Shown: piece after piece, positions 9,016 through 18,084 of the stretch | Layout: each line of letters starts with the position of its first letter | How positions within the stretch are numbered: position 1 is the stretch's first letter | NCBI GenBank assembly: GCA_965235415.1 | Contig: CBDDXD010000004.1 | Location: 1 to 64,000 of the forward strand | Origin: Fontibacterium subtropicum | Lineage (GTDB): Bacteria; Pseudomonadota; Alphaproteobacteria; Pelagibacterales; Pelagibacteraceae | Length of the DNA stretch: 64,000 nucleotides | Direction: 5' to 3' | The notes under the pieces: model-generated | Seen by the model: only the letters and a program-made list of their open reading frames with translations | Database searches by the model: none | What the model was told of the DNA's origin: nothing | Program-made: the position numbers and the translations under genes

Positions 9016-10056
9016 ATGATTTTAACATTGGGACTTATAAGTATTTTATGTTTGTATTCAATAGACAAAGGACAAGGTACCATTTATTTAAAACATTTAA
9101 TTAGATTTTTATTTGCATTTGTAATTTTAATTACAGTTGCTTTTACTCATATAAATTTTTGGTATCGATATGCCTATCATTTTTATTTTTTAATATTATT
9201 TCTTTTAATTGTTTTAAAATTTGTTGGGGTAACGGCTAAAGGAGCACAGCGTTGGCTCGATTTTGGATTTTTTCATGTGCAACCCTCAGAAGTTGCAAAA
9301 CTTGCAATTATATTAGTGCTTGCAAAATTTTATAATTTAGTAAAAGTTGAAAATACTAATAAATTATTTTCATTATTAGTTTCTGCAATTTTAATTTTAA
9401 TTCCATTTTTATTAGTTTTAAGACAACCAGACCTTGGCACAGCAGTATTAATCTTAGGAGCAGCATTAGGAACTCTATGGATTGTTGGTTTAAATCGAAA
9501 AATATTTATATCTGGATTTATAATTATTATTTTAAGTTTACCCTTTATTTTTGCTGCGATGAAACCGTATCAAAAACAAAGAGTTGTTAATTTTTTTAAT
9601 ACAGAAAGAGATCCTTTAGGAGCAAATTATCAAGTTATTCAAGCTAAAATTGGAATAGGATCAGGTGGAATTTTTGGCAAAGGATATTTAAGAGGCTCTC
9701 AAAGCTCATTAGATTTTGTTCCTGAAAATCATACTGACTTTGTATTTTCTCACTTTGCAGAAGAATTTGGATTAGTTGGTTCATTGTTATTATTATGGTT
9801 ATTTTTTTCAATAATTAAACGAGTCACATTAATTGGAGATCAAAGTAAAAATAATTTTTCAAAAATATTTTGTTATGCTTTTGCTTTTAATTTCTTTTTA
9901 TATATTGCAATAAATTTAGGAATGGTCACTGGATTGTTGCCAGTCGTAGGAGTGCCCCTGCCAATATTATCTTATGGCGGAACTGCAATGCTCACTAATA
10001 TGATAGGTTTTGGAATTGTTTTAAGTTCTAAATTATATAATGAGGATTTTATTTAG
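9016..10056 (+). CDS. rodA: RodA, SEDS-family peptidoglycan glycan polymerase (5' end frameshifted)
   Basis: A polytopic membrane protein that polymerises lipid II with PBP2 during elongation. SEDS motifs are visible: A-K-G-A-Q-R-W, V-Q-P-S-E-V-A-K, Q-P-D-L-G-T-A, F-V-P-E-N-H-T-D-F and G-V-P-L-P-I-L-S-Y-G-G. The open frame from ATG 9016 lacks the usual N-terminus. In the same frame, upstream codons encode E-K-F-Q-K-L-D-R-S-L-I-Y, typical of RodA, back to about 8980. A second frame starts at ATG 8937 inside the mrdA stop (ATGCGTGA) and runs 14 codons to TGA 8979. A single extra base near 8979 would join them, so the true gene is probably 8937-10056. Confidence 0.9.
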   Translation: MILTLGLISILCLYSIDKGQGTIYLKHLIRFLFAFVILITVAFTHINFWYRYAYHFYFLILFLLIVLKFVGVTAKGAQRWLDFGFFHVQPSEVAKLAIILVLAKFYNLVKVENTNKLFSLLVSAILILIPFLLVLRQPDLGTAVLILGAALGTLWIVGLNRKIFISGFIIIILSLPFIFAAMKPYQKQRVVNFFNTERDPLGANYQVIQAKIGIGSGGIFGKGYLRGSQSSLDFVPENHTDFVFSHFAEEFGLVGSLLLLWLFFSIIKRVTLIGDQSKNNFSKIFCYAFAFNFFLYIAINLGMVTGLLPVVGVPLPILSYGGTAMLTNMIGFGIVLSSKLYNEDFI

Positions 10057-10062
10057 AATTAT

Positions 10063-10837
10063 ATGGAGTTTTATATTGCAAAATTTGCTAATTATTTATT
10101 AGAACCTTTATATATTTTATCTTTTTTTTTACTGATTTTAATTTTTCTTTTACTTTTTACAAATTTAAAAAAATTAACTCTACTTTTTTCTAAGTTTTTA
10201 TTAATTTTATTTTTATTTTTTGGCTATACTCCTTTAAGCAATTTTTTACTTAATAAAATTGAGGATTTTATAAAACCCTCTAAATATCCGGTACAACAAT
10301 TAAAAGGTATTATAGTTTTGGGTGGAAGTTTTAATTCTGGATTACAATCAAAAGAAAGAAATGAAGTCCTGCTAAATTCATTCTGCTGAAAGGTTAACGA
10401 AAGTATTAGAAATTTATAATAAAAATCCAAAACTTTTAATTTTATTTTCTGGATTTTCAGGTGAATTAAAACCTCAAGGCTGGAGTGAGTCAGACATGGC
10501 TAAGAAGTTTTTTTTAGAACAGGGAATAAAATCCGATAATTTAATATTTGAAAATCAGTCTAGAAATACCTTTGAAAATATAAAATATTCAAAAGATATC
10601 ATTTTAAGTTACAAAGGGACTTGGGGATTAGTTACCTCAGCTTATCATATGCCAAGATCTTATTTTGGATTTAAAAGACAAGGGTTAATTTTAGAGCCAA
10701 TTAGTGTTGATTATCAAACAGGAACAAGCCCAATATTTTGGATTAATTTTGATATCGCTAGCGGTTTAAGAAATTGGTCAATAATATTTCACGAAATAAT
10801 TGGAATTAGTTATTATAAAATCACTGGTAAAATTTAA
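10063..10837 (+). pseudogene. YdcF/DUF218-family membrane protein, split by a frameshift
   Basis: The first frame (10063-10389) has two N-terminal membrane helices and then K-G-I-I-V-L-G-G-S-F, the start of the DUF218 domain. It runs off into a stop after L-L-N. The next frame continues S-A-E-R-L-T-K-V-L-E-I-Y, then S-G-F-S-G-E, N-T-F-E-N and T-S-A-Y-H-M-P-R-S, all DUF218 features, ending at 10837. One extra base near 10380 explains the break. The family (SanA/ElyC/YdcF) is linked to envelope and lipid-carrier functions but the reaction is not settled. It lies in the mrdA-rodA operon, which fits an envelope role. Confidence 0.85.
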
Positions 10838-10841
10838 TTAA

Positions 10842-11739
10842 ATGAATCAAAATTTTAAAGCATATGTAATGCTTACACTTTGTGCTTTTTTTTGGTCAGG
10901 AAATTTTATAGTTGGAAAATTTGCAACACTTTATGAAGTGCCTCCTTTAACATTAAATTTTTTTAGATGGCTAATTGTTTGGATTATTTTAATTCCATTT
11001 ACGATCAAAGATATTTTAAAAAATCTTAAAATAATTAAAGAAAAATTTTATTCTATATTATTAATGTCTATTACAAGTATTAGTATTTTTAATTCAGTTG
11101 TTTATTATTCATTAAATTTTACTCAAGTTCTCAATGGAGCATTAATGATTTCAACGATACCAGTATTAATCATATTTCTTTCATTTATTTTTAGGGTCGA
11201 GAAAATAAATTTAAATCAAGTATTTGGTCTTATATTTTCAATTATTGGTGTTTTAATGATTATAACGCATCTAGAATTTTCAAGATTAATTCACTTAGAT
11301 TTAAATAAAGGTGATCTATGGTTACTTGTTGCAATGTTATCCTGGGCTATTTATTCAACAATGCTTAAAACACACAAAACTGGGTTAAATTATTTAACTT
11401 TTATTTCAGTGATCGTCACTCTTGGATTATTTTTTCTATTTCCCCAATTTTTAATTGAACTTAATAATCATGAAACAATTAAAATAAATTTTGCATCAAT
11501 TTTAATTATTAGTTATGTCGTTTTATTTGCAGGACTTGGTGCTTATATTTTTTGGAATAAAGCTGTTTTAATTGTAGGCCCAAGTCGGGCTGGAATATTT
11601 TTACATCTGATGCCTGTATTTAGTTCTTTTATGGCTATATTTTTATTAAATGAGAAATTAATGAATTTTCATATTTTTGGAGCTATTAGCAATTATTTTA
11701 GGAATTTATTTATCTTCTAAGAAAACATCACTTTCATGA
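10842..11739 (+). CDS. EamA/DMT-superfamily transporter, frameshifted at the C-terminus
   Basis: An inner-membrane protein with about ten hydrophobic segments arranged as two EamA repeats; F-F-W-S-G-N-F near the N-terminus is typical. Drug/metabolite transporters of this type usually export metabolites, and the substrate is unknown here. The first frame stops at 11720. A +1 shift near 11685 reads L-A-I-I-L-G-I-Y-L-S-S-K-K, the expected last helix, and stops at 11737-11739. That stop overlaps the next ATG as ATGA, which supports the shifted frame as the ancestral one. Confidence 0.85.
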
Positions 11740-12693
11740 AAGTTGCAATTTTAGATGATTATCAAAATGTTTCCATGATTTTAGGAAATTTTGAAAAACT
11801 TAAAAAAGATTTTAATTTTAAAGTATTTAATCAGCCATTTGAAAATGAAGACTATGCGATAGAACAGTTAAAAGATTTTGAAGCTTTGCTTGTAATGAGA
11901 GAGCGAACTTCAATTACTAAAAAAATTATTTCAAATTTAAAAAATTTAAAACTTATTATTACCAGTGGAATGAGAAATAAATCTATAGATTTTTTAACTG
12001 CAAAAGAAAAAAAAATTTTAATATGTGGAACTGATTCAAGCTCTAATTCTACTGTAGAATTAACATGGGCACTTAATTTTGGGACTTGTTAGAAATTTGA
12101 GAGAAGAGACTGAAAATATGTACCAAGGTTATTGGCAAACAACATTGGGTTTTGAATTAAAAGGAAAGACTTTAGGAATTATTGGACTTGGTAGAATTGG
12201 TACACAAGTTTCAAAAGTAGCTTTAGCTTTTGGTATGAATGTAATTGCTTGGAGTGAAAATCTTAAAATTTCAACCGCTAATGAAAATAAAGTATTGGCA
12301 GTAACAAAAGAAGAGTTATTAGAAAAATCTGATATCATCACAATCCATACTGTATTAAGCGATAGAACCAAAAACTTAATTTCTAAGAAAGATTTTGAAT
12401 TAATGAAACAAACTGCTTTTTTAATTAATACTTCAAGAGGTCCCGTTGTGAATGAATTTGATTTAGTTGAAGCATTAGAAAAAAATATAATAGCAGGGGC
12501 CGGTTTGGATGTTTATGATATAGAGCCTTTGCCAGAAAATCATAAGTTAAGGTTTTTACCTAACGCATTGTTATTGCCACATTTAGGTTATGTAACTAAA
12601 GAAAATTATGAGATTTTTTACACGCAAATGGCCGAGAATTTAAAAGCTTTTAAAGAAGGAAAGCCTATAAGAGTGATCCAAATGTTAAATTAG
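11736..12693 (+). pseudogene. D-isomer specific 2-hydroxyacid dehydrogenase, split by a frameshift
   Basis: The N-terminal half (11736-12092) and C-terminal half (12079-12693) together make one NAD(P)-dependent dehydrogenase of about 318 residues, reducing 2-keto acids to D-2-hydroxy acids. The second half has the Rossmann motif G-L-G-R-I-G, N-T-S-R-G-P-V-V-N-E with the catalytic region, and P-H-L-G-Y with the catalytic histidine. One extra T in a TTTT run near 12076-12079 breaks the frame (T-W-A-L-N then L-G-L-V-R-N). The substrate cannot be inferred. It converges on ccdA with 3 bases between the stops. Confidence 0.88.
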
Positions 12694-12696
12694 TTT

Positions 12697-13413
12697 TTAG
12701 CCTAGCTTTTGAAGTATTGGAAAATATTCAATCAAATAAAATCCTAAAATTTGCAATTTTCCGGTTATAATTAAAATTCCTGTAAGTATTAAAATAAAAC
12801 CTGAAATTTTTTTTATTTTATCTAAATATTTTTTTGCACTCTTTGAGAAAATTAAAAATTTTTTAATTAATAAACTTGAAAGCACAAAAGGAACTGCAAG
12901 ACCTAGAGAATAAAAGCTTAATAATGAAATTCCTTTATAAATAGAGTTCTCCATTGAAGCAAAAGCTAAAATAGATCCAAGAATAGGTCCAATACAAGGA
13001 GTCCAGCCAAAACCAAAACCTATTCCTACAATAAATGGAAATAATAAATTATTAGAATATCGAATATTAAAATTTCCAAAATTTTTATTTAAAAAATTAA
13101 TTTTAATAAGTTCTAATAAATATATACCAAAAAAAATAATTATAAGACCAGATCCAATTGATAAAAGTTTTGAGTTTTGTAATAAAAAACTTCCAACAAA
13201 GCTGGCTGTTGCACCAAGAGATACAAATACTAATGAAAATCCTAATGAGAAAAATAAAGATTTTCTTAATATAAAATTTTTAGATTTAGAATTTAATTCA
13301 TTGAGTGTGGTTCCGCAAATAAATGAAACATAACCTGGAATTAAAGGAAGGACACATGGTGATACAAAGCTTATTAGGCCAGCAAAAAAAGCAATTGAAA
13401 AGGATACAACCAT
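12697..13413 (-). CDS. ccdA: CcdA/DsbD-like thiol-disulfide transporter for cytochrome c biogenesis
   Basis: A 238-residue protein with six predicted membrane helices that carries reducing equivalents from cytoplasmic thioredoxin to the periplasm for haem attachment to apocytochromes. The two essential cysteines sit in S-P-C-V-L-P-L-I-P-G-Y near residue 20 and G-W-T-P-C-I-G-P-I-L-G near residue 140. Length fits the short CcdA family. It follows grxC on the minus strand after 7 bases, so the two redox genes are probably co-transcribed. Confidence 0.92.
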   Translation of the reverse strand: MVVSFSIAFFAGLISFVSPCVLPLIPGYVSFICGTTLNELNSKSKNFILRKSLFFSLGFSLVFVSLGATASFVGSFLLQNSKLLSIGSGLIIIFFGIYLLELIKINFLNKNFGNFNIRYSNNLLFPFIVGIGFGFGWTPCIGPILGSILAFASMENSIYKGISLLSFYSLGLAVPFVLSSLLIKKFLIFSKSAKKYLDKIKKISGFILILTGILIITGKLQILGFYLIEYFPILQKLG

Positions 13414-13420
13414 TTATAAT

Positions 13421-13681
13421 TTACTCAAGACCTAGCAATTTATCTAATTTTTTTTCCTGATCTAATTTATAAATTCTATCGCAATCACCTATATGAATAT
13501 TATCAGCAAATATTTGAGGAACAGATCTTGCGCCATTTGCCATTATGGTCATTTTTTCTCTCAAGGCCTCGTTATTAGACACATCTATTTCAGAAAATTT
13601 TATATTTTTTTTTTTCAATAATGATTTTGCTTTTACACAGAATGGACAAAAATTTGTTGTGTAAATTTCAATTTTTTTCAT
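13421..13681 (-). CDS. grxC: Glutaredoxin 3
   Basis: An 86-residue thioredoxin-fold protein with the dithiol active site C-P-F-C at residues 12-15, a cis-proline loop S-V-P-Q-I-F and the glutathione-binding I-G-D-C-D. It reduces disulfides and mixed disulfides with glutathione in the cytoplasm. Size is typical of class I glutaredoxins. It sits between ssrA and ccdA on the same strand. Confidence 0.95.
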   Translation of the reverse strand: MKKIEIYTTNFCPFCVKAKSLLKKKNIKFSEIDVSNNEALREKMTIMANGARSVPQIFADNIHIGDCDRIYKLDQEKKLDKLLGLE

Positions 13682-13693
13682 AAAATAAAATAA

Positions 13694-13960
13694 GTGGGGC
13701 GTTCTGTTACCCGGTGCCCCAGACCGTGCTTATCTAATTAATAAATTAATTAGGCAGCGAGAGCAAATTGTTCATTTGCGTTTATATTTTAGTCCTTTAC
13801 GGTGGTACTATACCGGACGAAAGAAAAGCCTTTAGACATTAGTCGATTCTATTTCACCCCCATAAGTTGAAATTGGTGGAGGTGCAGGGTACCGCCCCCT
13901 GGTCCTCAATGTTTATTACGAATCTCGTTTATCGTCATAGTTGGAAAACCAACACTAATA
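13694..13960 (-). ncRNA. ssrA: tmRNA, circularly permuted two-piece alphaproteobacterial type
   Basis: On the minus strand the acceptor half comes first and ends in CCA at 13874-13876. After a 12-base intervening loop (13862-13873) comes the coding half starting GGGGGTG (13855-13861). This pairs with CACCTCC as a seven-pair acceptor stem with a G3:U70 wobble, the alanine identity element. The invariant AATCGAC follows. The reading frame GCA AAT GAA CAA TTT GCT CTC GCT GCC TAA encodes the tag A-N-E-Q-F-A-L-A-A and lies before an AT-rich hairpin containing the stop. tmRNA rescues stalled ribosomes with SmpB. Outer ends are approximate. Confidence 0.92.
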
Positions 13961-14020
13961 ATATAAGACTTTGAATCGCTAAATTAAAGATATATTTAAA
14001 ATCTAAGTTTTTCTAAGACC

Positions 14021-14971
14021 ATGGAATTAACTTCTGAACAAAAAAAAGAAATTCAAGAACAACAATTACAAAATTATTCTACTAAAAGAGTAACTTCTCC
14101 TGAACTTGAAAAGGTTCTTTATGAAGCAATTCCAGTTTTAGATCATGGATTTATAAGAGTCATAGATTACATGGGAGATGACAGTTCGATTGTTCAATCT
14201 GCTAGGGTTTCATATGGAAAAGGAACGAAAAAAGTTTCAACAGATGAAGGTTTGATAAGATATTTAATGAGGCATTGGCATAGCACTCCATTTGAAATGT
14301 GCGAAATTAAGTATCATGTAAAGCTTCCAATTTTTATAGCAAGACAATGGATTAGACATAGAACGGCCAATGTGAATGAGTATTCAGCAAGATACTCTAT
14401 ATTAGATAAAGAGTTTTATATTCCAGCAAAAGATCAATTATCGGCACAGGCAACTAATAACCGTCAAGGTAGAGGTGAATTGATCACAGGCGAACAAGCA
14501 GATGAAGTTCTTAAAATTTTGAAAGATGATGCAGTAAGAACCTATGACAATTATGAAAAAATGTTGAATGAAAGATTTGATGGAACGATTATTGATGAAA
14601 AAAAATCTGGTCTTGCCAGAGAACTTGCAAGAATGAATTTAACATTAAACTCATATACTCAGTGGTACTGGAAAACTGATCTTTTAAATCTAATGAATTT
14701 TTTATTTTTAAGAGGAGATAGTCATGCACAATATGAAATTAGGGTTTACGCTGAGAAAATGTTAGAAACAGTTAAGAAATGGGTTCCTATAACTCATGCA
14801 GCATTTTTAGATTACAGAGTTGGAGCAGCTCATTTATCATCAAAAGGTTTAAAAATTGTAAGATCGATGATCAATGGAAATAAAGTCCGTTATGAAGATT
14901 CTGGACTTAGTAAAAGAGAGTGGAATGAGTTAATGGAAGTTATAGATAAAAAAAATCTTATAGTTACCTAA
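14021..14971 (+). CDS. thyX: Flavin-dependent thymidylate synthase
   Basis: A 316-residue enzyme that makes dTMP from dUMP using methylene-tetrahydrofolate and FAD/NADPH. The ThyX motif R-H-R-T-A-N-V-N-E-Y-S (residues 112-122) is clear, and R-L-S/T-rich C-terminal nucleotide-binding segments follow. It is longer than many ThyX proteins because of an N-terminal extension, as in other alphaproteobacteria. It is transcribed away from ssrA and its 3' end overlaps mrp by 4 bases in a convergent arrangement. Confidence 0.95.
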   Translation: MELTSEQKKEIQEQQLQNYSTKRVTSPELEKVLYEAIPVLDHGFIRVIDYMGDDSSIVQSARVSYGKGTKKVSTDEGLIRYLMRHWHSTPFEMCEIKYHVKLPIFIARQWIRHRTANVNEYSARYSILDKEFYIPAKDQLSAQATNNRQGRGELITGEQADEVLKILKDDAVRTYDNYEKMLNERFDGTIIDEKKSGLARELARMNLTLNSYTQWYWKTDLLNLMNFLFLRGDSHAQYEIRVYAEKMLETVKKWVPITHAAFLDYRVGAAHLSSKGLKIVRSMINGNKVRYEDSGLSKREWNELMEVIDKKNLIVT

Positions 14972-15795
14972 ATTATTTTTGTAATCTTATTTCCAATTTC
15001 TAAGAATAATTTTGAAACATTATGATCTTTAAATTGATCTACAAATGGTTTTCCTTCATCTGAGTTTTTTCTAAGATTAATATTAATTGGTATTTGTCCT
15101 AAAAGTTCAATATTAAATTTACTTGCGATATTTTTTCCACCATCTTTTCCAAATATAAAATGTTCAACCCCATCATCCGATGTAAAGCTTGTCATGTTCT
15201 CAATGATGCCTAATATTTTAACATTCGTTCTTTTAAACATTTCAATTCCTCTTTTGACATCAATGATTGCAATATCTTGAGGAGTTGTAACAATGACTGC
15301 TCCATCAATATCTATTTCTTGTGAAAAAGTTAAAAGTGCGTCTCCAGTACCAGGAGGCATATCAATAATTAAAAAATCAACATTGTTCCACAAAACTTTA
15401 TTAGCAAAAGTTTTTATAGTGCTAGCAACCATTGGCCCTCTCCAGATCATGGGAGTTTCTTCAGAAACCATAAACCCTATGGACATACATTGAATATCAA
15501 ATTTTTTTATTGGAATTAAATTTATACCATCTTCACTTTTAGGTTTTTCTAAAATCCCTATCATTTTTGGAATAGAAGGACCGTAAATATCAGCATCTAA
15601 AATACCTACATTATATTTCAAATTCTTAAGAGCAATTGCAAGATTGACAGCAATTGTAGATTTTCCTACACCGCCTTTGCCACTGGAAATAGCAATAATT
15701 TTTTTTACTCCTTTTATTTTATTTTTTTTAAATGAACTTTTAGGTGAAATTTGATCCATAAAATTTTTACTGAGATTTGCTTCTTTTTCGTTCAT
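14968..15795 (-). CDS. mrp: Mrp/NBP35-family iron-sulfur carrier ATPase (ApbC)
   Basis: A 275-residue cytosolic P-loop protein with the deviant Walker A G-K-G-G-V-G-K-S at residues 39-46, followed by D-A-D-I-Y-G-P-S and D-M-P-P-G-T-G-D. Members bind and transfer Fe-S clusters to apoproteins. The N-terminal DUF59 domain found in many Mrp proteins is missing, so this is the short form. It is divergently oriented to hflK with about 70 bases between starts. Confidence 0.93.
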   Translation of the reverse strand: MNEKEANLSKNFMDQISPKSSFKKNKIKGVKKIIAISSGKGGVGKSTIAVNLAIALKNLKYNVGILDADIYGPSIPKMIGILEKPKSEDGINLIPIKKFDIQCMSIGFMVSEETPMIWRGPMVASTIKTFANKVLWNNVDFLIIDMPPGTGDALLTFSQEIDIDGAVIVTTPQDIAIIDVKRGIEMFKRTNVKILGIIENMTSFTSDDGVEHFIFGKDGGKNIASKFNIELLGQIPININLRKNSDEGKPFVDQFKDHNVSKLFLEIGNKITKII

Positions 15796-15866
15796 TTTGA
15801 CGTATTGTAATTTTCTTTTAAATAACCATTTATACCTATATTAATAAGCCAATTTTTTAAAATAAT

Positions 15867-17006
15867 ATGTCATTAATTCAGACCAATAATACAAGCGATA
15901 TTCTTAAAAAGGAGTCTCCTTGGGGAGCTCCTAACAAGAATAATAAGCAGCCTAGCTCTAATAATTCTGAAGACATGGAAGATTTAGCAAAAAAATTTCA
16001 AGATGGATTAAAAAATATGTTTGGAGGTTCTTCAAAAACTCCGGATGCAAAAAAACCAATTACACTCTTTATAATTGGGGCCATTGCTGTTTGGGCTTTA
16101 AGTGGATTTTATAGAGTTGATGCAGATGAACAAGGAGTTGTTCTAAGATTTGGAAAATATACCAATATGACTCAACCAGGATTAAATTATCATCTACCAT
16201 ACCCAATAGAATCTGTAATGACTCCAAAAGTTACTAGAGTGAATAGAGTTGATATTGGGTTTAGATCTTCAAGTGACAGTTCGAGATCTGGCGCCATAAG
16301 CGAAATTAAAGAAGAGAGCGCAATGTTGACGGGAGATGAGAACATTGTTGATATTAACTATTCAGTTTTTTGGACAATAAAAGATGCAAGTAAATATCTT
16401 TTTAATATTCAAGACCCACTTGGCACAATTAAAGCTGTAGCAGAAACCGCAATGCGAGAAATCATTGCTCGTAAAAAAATTCAATCAATTTTAACTCAAG
16501 GGAGAACTGATATTGAAAATGAAGCGCATAAAATAATGCAGCAAATATTAGATCAGTATAATTCTGGAATTGAGATCACTCAAGTTCAAGCGCAAAAATC
16601 AGATCCTCCTGCACAAGTTATTGACTCATTTAGAGATGTTCAGGCCGCAAAAGCGGACAAGGAACGTCAACAAAATGAAGCACAAGCTTATGCAAATGAT
16701 GTAATTCCAAGAGCTAGAGGAGAGGCAGCTAAAATTGTTCAAGAAGCAGAAGCATATAAAAAAGAAGTTGTTGCTCAAGCAGAGGGAGAAGCTAGTAGAT
16801 TTGTGGCGATATATAATGAATATGCCAAAGCAAAAAATGTAACTCAAGAAAGAATGTATCTTGAGACTATGGAAAAAGTTTTATCTGGAGTAAATAAAAT
16901 TATTATAGATAAACAATCGGGATCAGGTGTTGTTCCGTATTTACCATTACCAGAATTAAAAAAGAATTTAACGATAGAGCAAAGAAAACCAGAGGTTAAA
17001 AATTAA
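15867..17006 (+). CDS. hflK: HflK, SPFH-domain regulator of FtsH
   Basis: A 379-residue membrane protein with one N-terminal helix near residues 65-82, followed by an SPFH/band 7 domain (G-V-V-L-R-F-G-K) and a long alanine- and glutamine-rich coiled coil. With HflC it forms a large periplasmic cage that surrounds FtsH hexamers and limits access to membrane substrates. The hflC start overlaps the hflK stop (TAATG at 17003-17007), indicating coupling. The order hflK-hflC-yjeT-degP is standard in alphaproteobacteria. ftsH is also in this window, at 48695. Confidence 0.95.
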   Translation: MSLIQTNNTSDILKKESPWGAPNKNNKQPSSNNSEDMEDLAKKFQDGLKNMFGGSSKTPDAKKPITLFIIGAIAVWALSGFYRVDADEQGVVLRFGKYTNMTQPGLNYHLPYPIESVMTPKVTRVNRVDIGFRSSSDSSRSGAISEIKEESAMLTGDENIVDINYSVFWTIKDASKYLFNIQDPLGTIKAVAETAMREIIARKKIQSILTQGRTDIENEAHKIMQQILDQYNSGIEITQVQAQKSDPPAQVIDSFRDVQAAKADKERQQNEAQAYANDVIPRARGEAAKIVQEAEAYKKEVVAQAEGEASRFVAIYNEYAKAKNVTQERMYLETMEKVLSGVNKIIIDKQSGSGVVPYLPLPELKKNLTIEQRKPEVKN

Positions 17007-17893
17007 TGCAAGATAGAATTTTAAAAGCTTTAATATTTATAGTGATTGTTGCTGGATTTTTAGTTTATTCAACTTTCTTTATTGTTAAAGAAACTCAGCA
17101 AGCAATAGTTCTTCAATTAGGAGAACCAAAAAAAGTTTATAAAGACGCAGGTTTGTACTGGAAGATACCATTATTACAAAATGTTCAGATCATTGATAAA
17201 AGAGTTTTAGATATTGATGCTCCAGCAGAGGAAGTTATTGCATTAGATCAAAAAAGAATAATTGTTGATGCTTATGCAAAATTTATAATTACTGATCCCT
17301 TAAAGTTTTACATATCAGTTGGAAATGAAAGGGTTGCACAATCAAGATTATCATCAATTATTAATGCTAAGATTAGAGGTGTATTAGGTAAAGAAAATCT
17401 AGTTAATTTGATATCTACGGATAGAACAAAGTTAATGAATAAAATTACAAAGGAAGTTGCAGAAGAGGCTAAAGATTTTGGAATTAATGTAATTGATGTT
17501 CGCATCAGAAGAGCGGATCTTCCAAGTGCCAATAGTGAAGCTATTTTTAAAAGAATGCAAACAGAGAGAACTCGTGAAGCAAAAGAATTTAGAGCAGAAG
17601 GTTTTGAACTTGGACAAACAATTAAATCTAAAGCAGATAAAGAAGTAGCAATCATTTTAGCAGAAGCTAGAAAAACTGCTCAAATTTTAAGAGGAGAGGG
17701 GGACGGCTTAAGAAATAAAATATTTGCCGAAGCATTTGGAAGAGATCCTGAATTTTTTAGTTTTTATAGAGCTATGCAGTCGTATGAAAAATCTTTAATA
17801 AGTGGAAGCGAGACTTCATTAGTATTATCACCTGATAGTGAATTTTTTAGATATTTTGGTGAGTCAGGTTTAAATAAAATTTTAAAGAAATAA
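17006..17893 (+). CDS. hflC: HflC, SPFH-domain partner of HflK
   Basis: A 295-residue protein with one N-terminal membrane helix (about residues 8-28). An SPFH domain begins E-T-Q-Q-A-I-V-L-Q-L-G, and the C-terminus is a charged helical region containing L-R-G-E-G-D. It assembles with HflK around FtsH. Its start overlaps hflK by one base and its stop overlaps the next start (ATAATG), so the operon is translationally coupled. Confidence 0.95.
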   Translation: MQDRILKALIFIVIVAGFLVYSTFFIVKETQQAIVLQLGEPKKVYKDAGLYWKIPLLQNVQIIDKRVLDIDAPAEEVIALDQKRIIVDAYAKFIITDPLKFYISVGNERVAQSRLSSIINAKIRGVLGKENLVNLISTDRTKLMNKITKEVAEEAKDFGINVIDVRIRRADLPSANSEAIFKRMQTERTREAKEFRAEGFELGQTIKSKADKEVAIILAEARKTAQILRGEGDGLRNKIFAEAFGRDPEFFSFYRAMQSYEKSLISGSETSLVLSPDSEFFRYFGESGLNKILKK

Positions 17894-18084
17894 TGAATGA
17901 GATATTTACAGCAATCGGATTATTGCTGTTTATAGAGGGTCTGCTTTATACAATTTTTCCAGGAAGTATGAAAAAAATGTTAAATTCTATGAAAGATTTA
18001 TCAGAGCAAAAATTAAGATTTGGTGGGCTTATTTTTGCCATTATAGGATTTATAATAATAGCTTATATAAAGAAATTTCAATGA
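17893..18084 (+). CDS. DUF2065/YjeT-family small membrane protein
   Basis: A 63-residue protein with two hydrophobic segments (residues 1-21 and 43-58) and P-G-S-M-K-K-M in the loop between them. It matches the DUF2065 family, which regularly follows hflC. Function is unknown; its constant position suggests work with the HflKC-FtsH quality control system. It overlaps both neighbours by a few bases. Confidence 0.85.
   Translation: MNEIFTAIGLLLFIEGLLYTIFPGSMKKMLNSMKDLSEQKLRFGGLIFAIIGFIIIAYIKKFQ

Noticed and set aside
8937..12092. Programmed +1 frameshifting as a shared mechanism for the four broken genes
   Set aside because: The sites share no slippery motif or nearby structure and the genes are unrelated. 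Sequence error or decay is simpler.
12129..12371. Minus-strand open frames inside well-supported genes (for example inside the hydroxyacid dehydrogenase, hflC, efp and aldolase)
   Set aside because: They lie opposite conserved coding frames and have no family features; treated as shadows.
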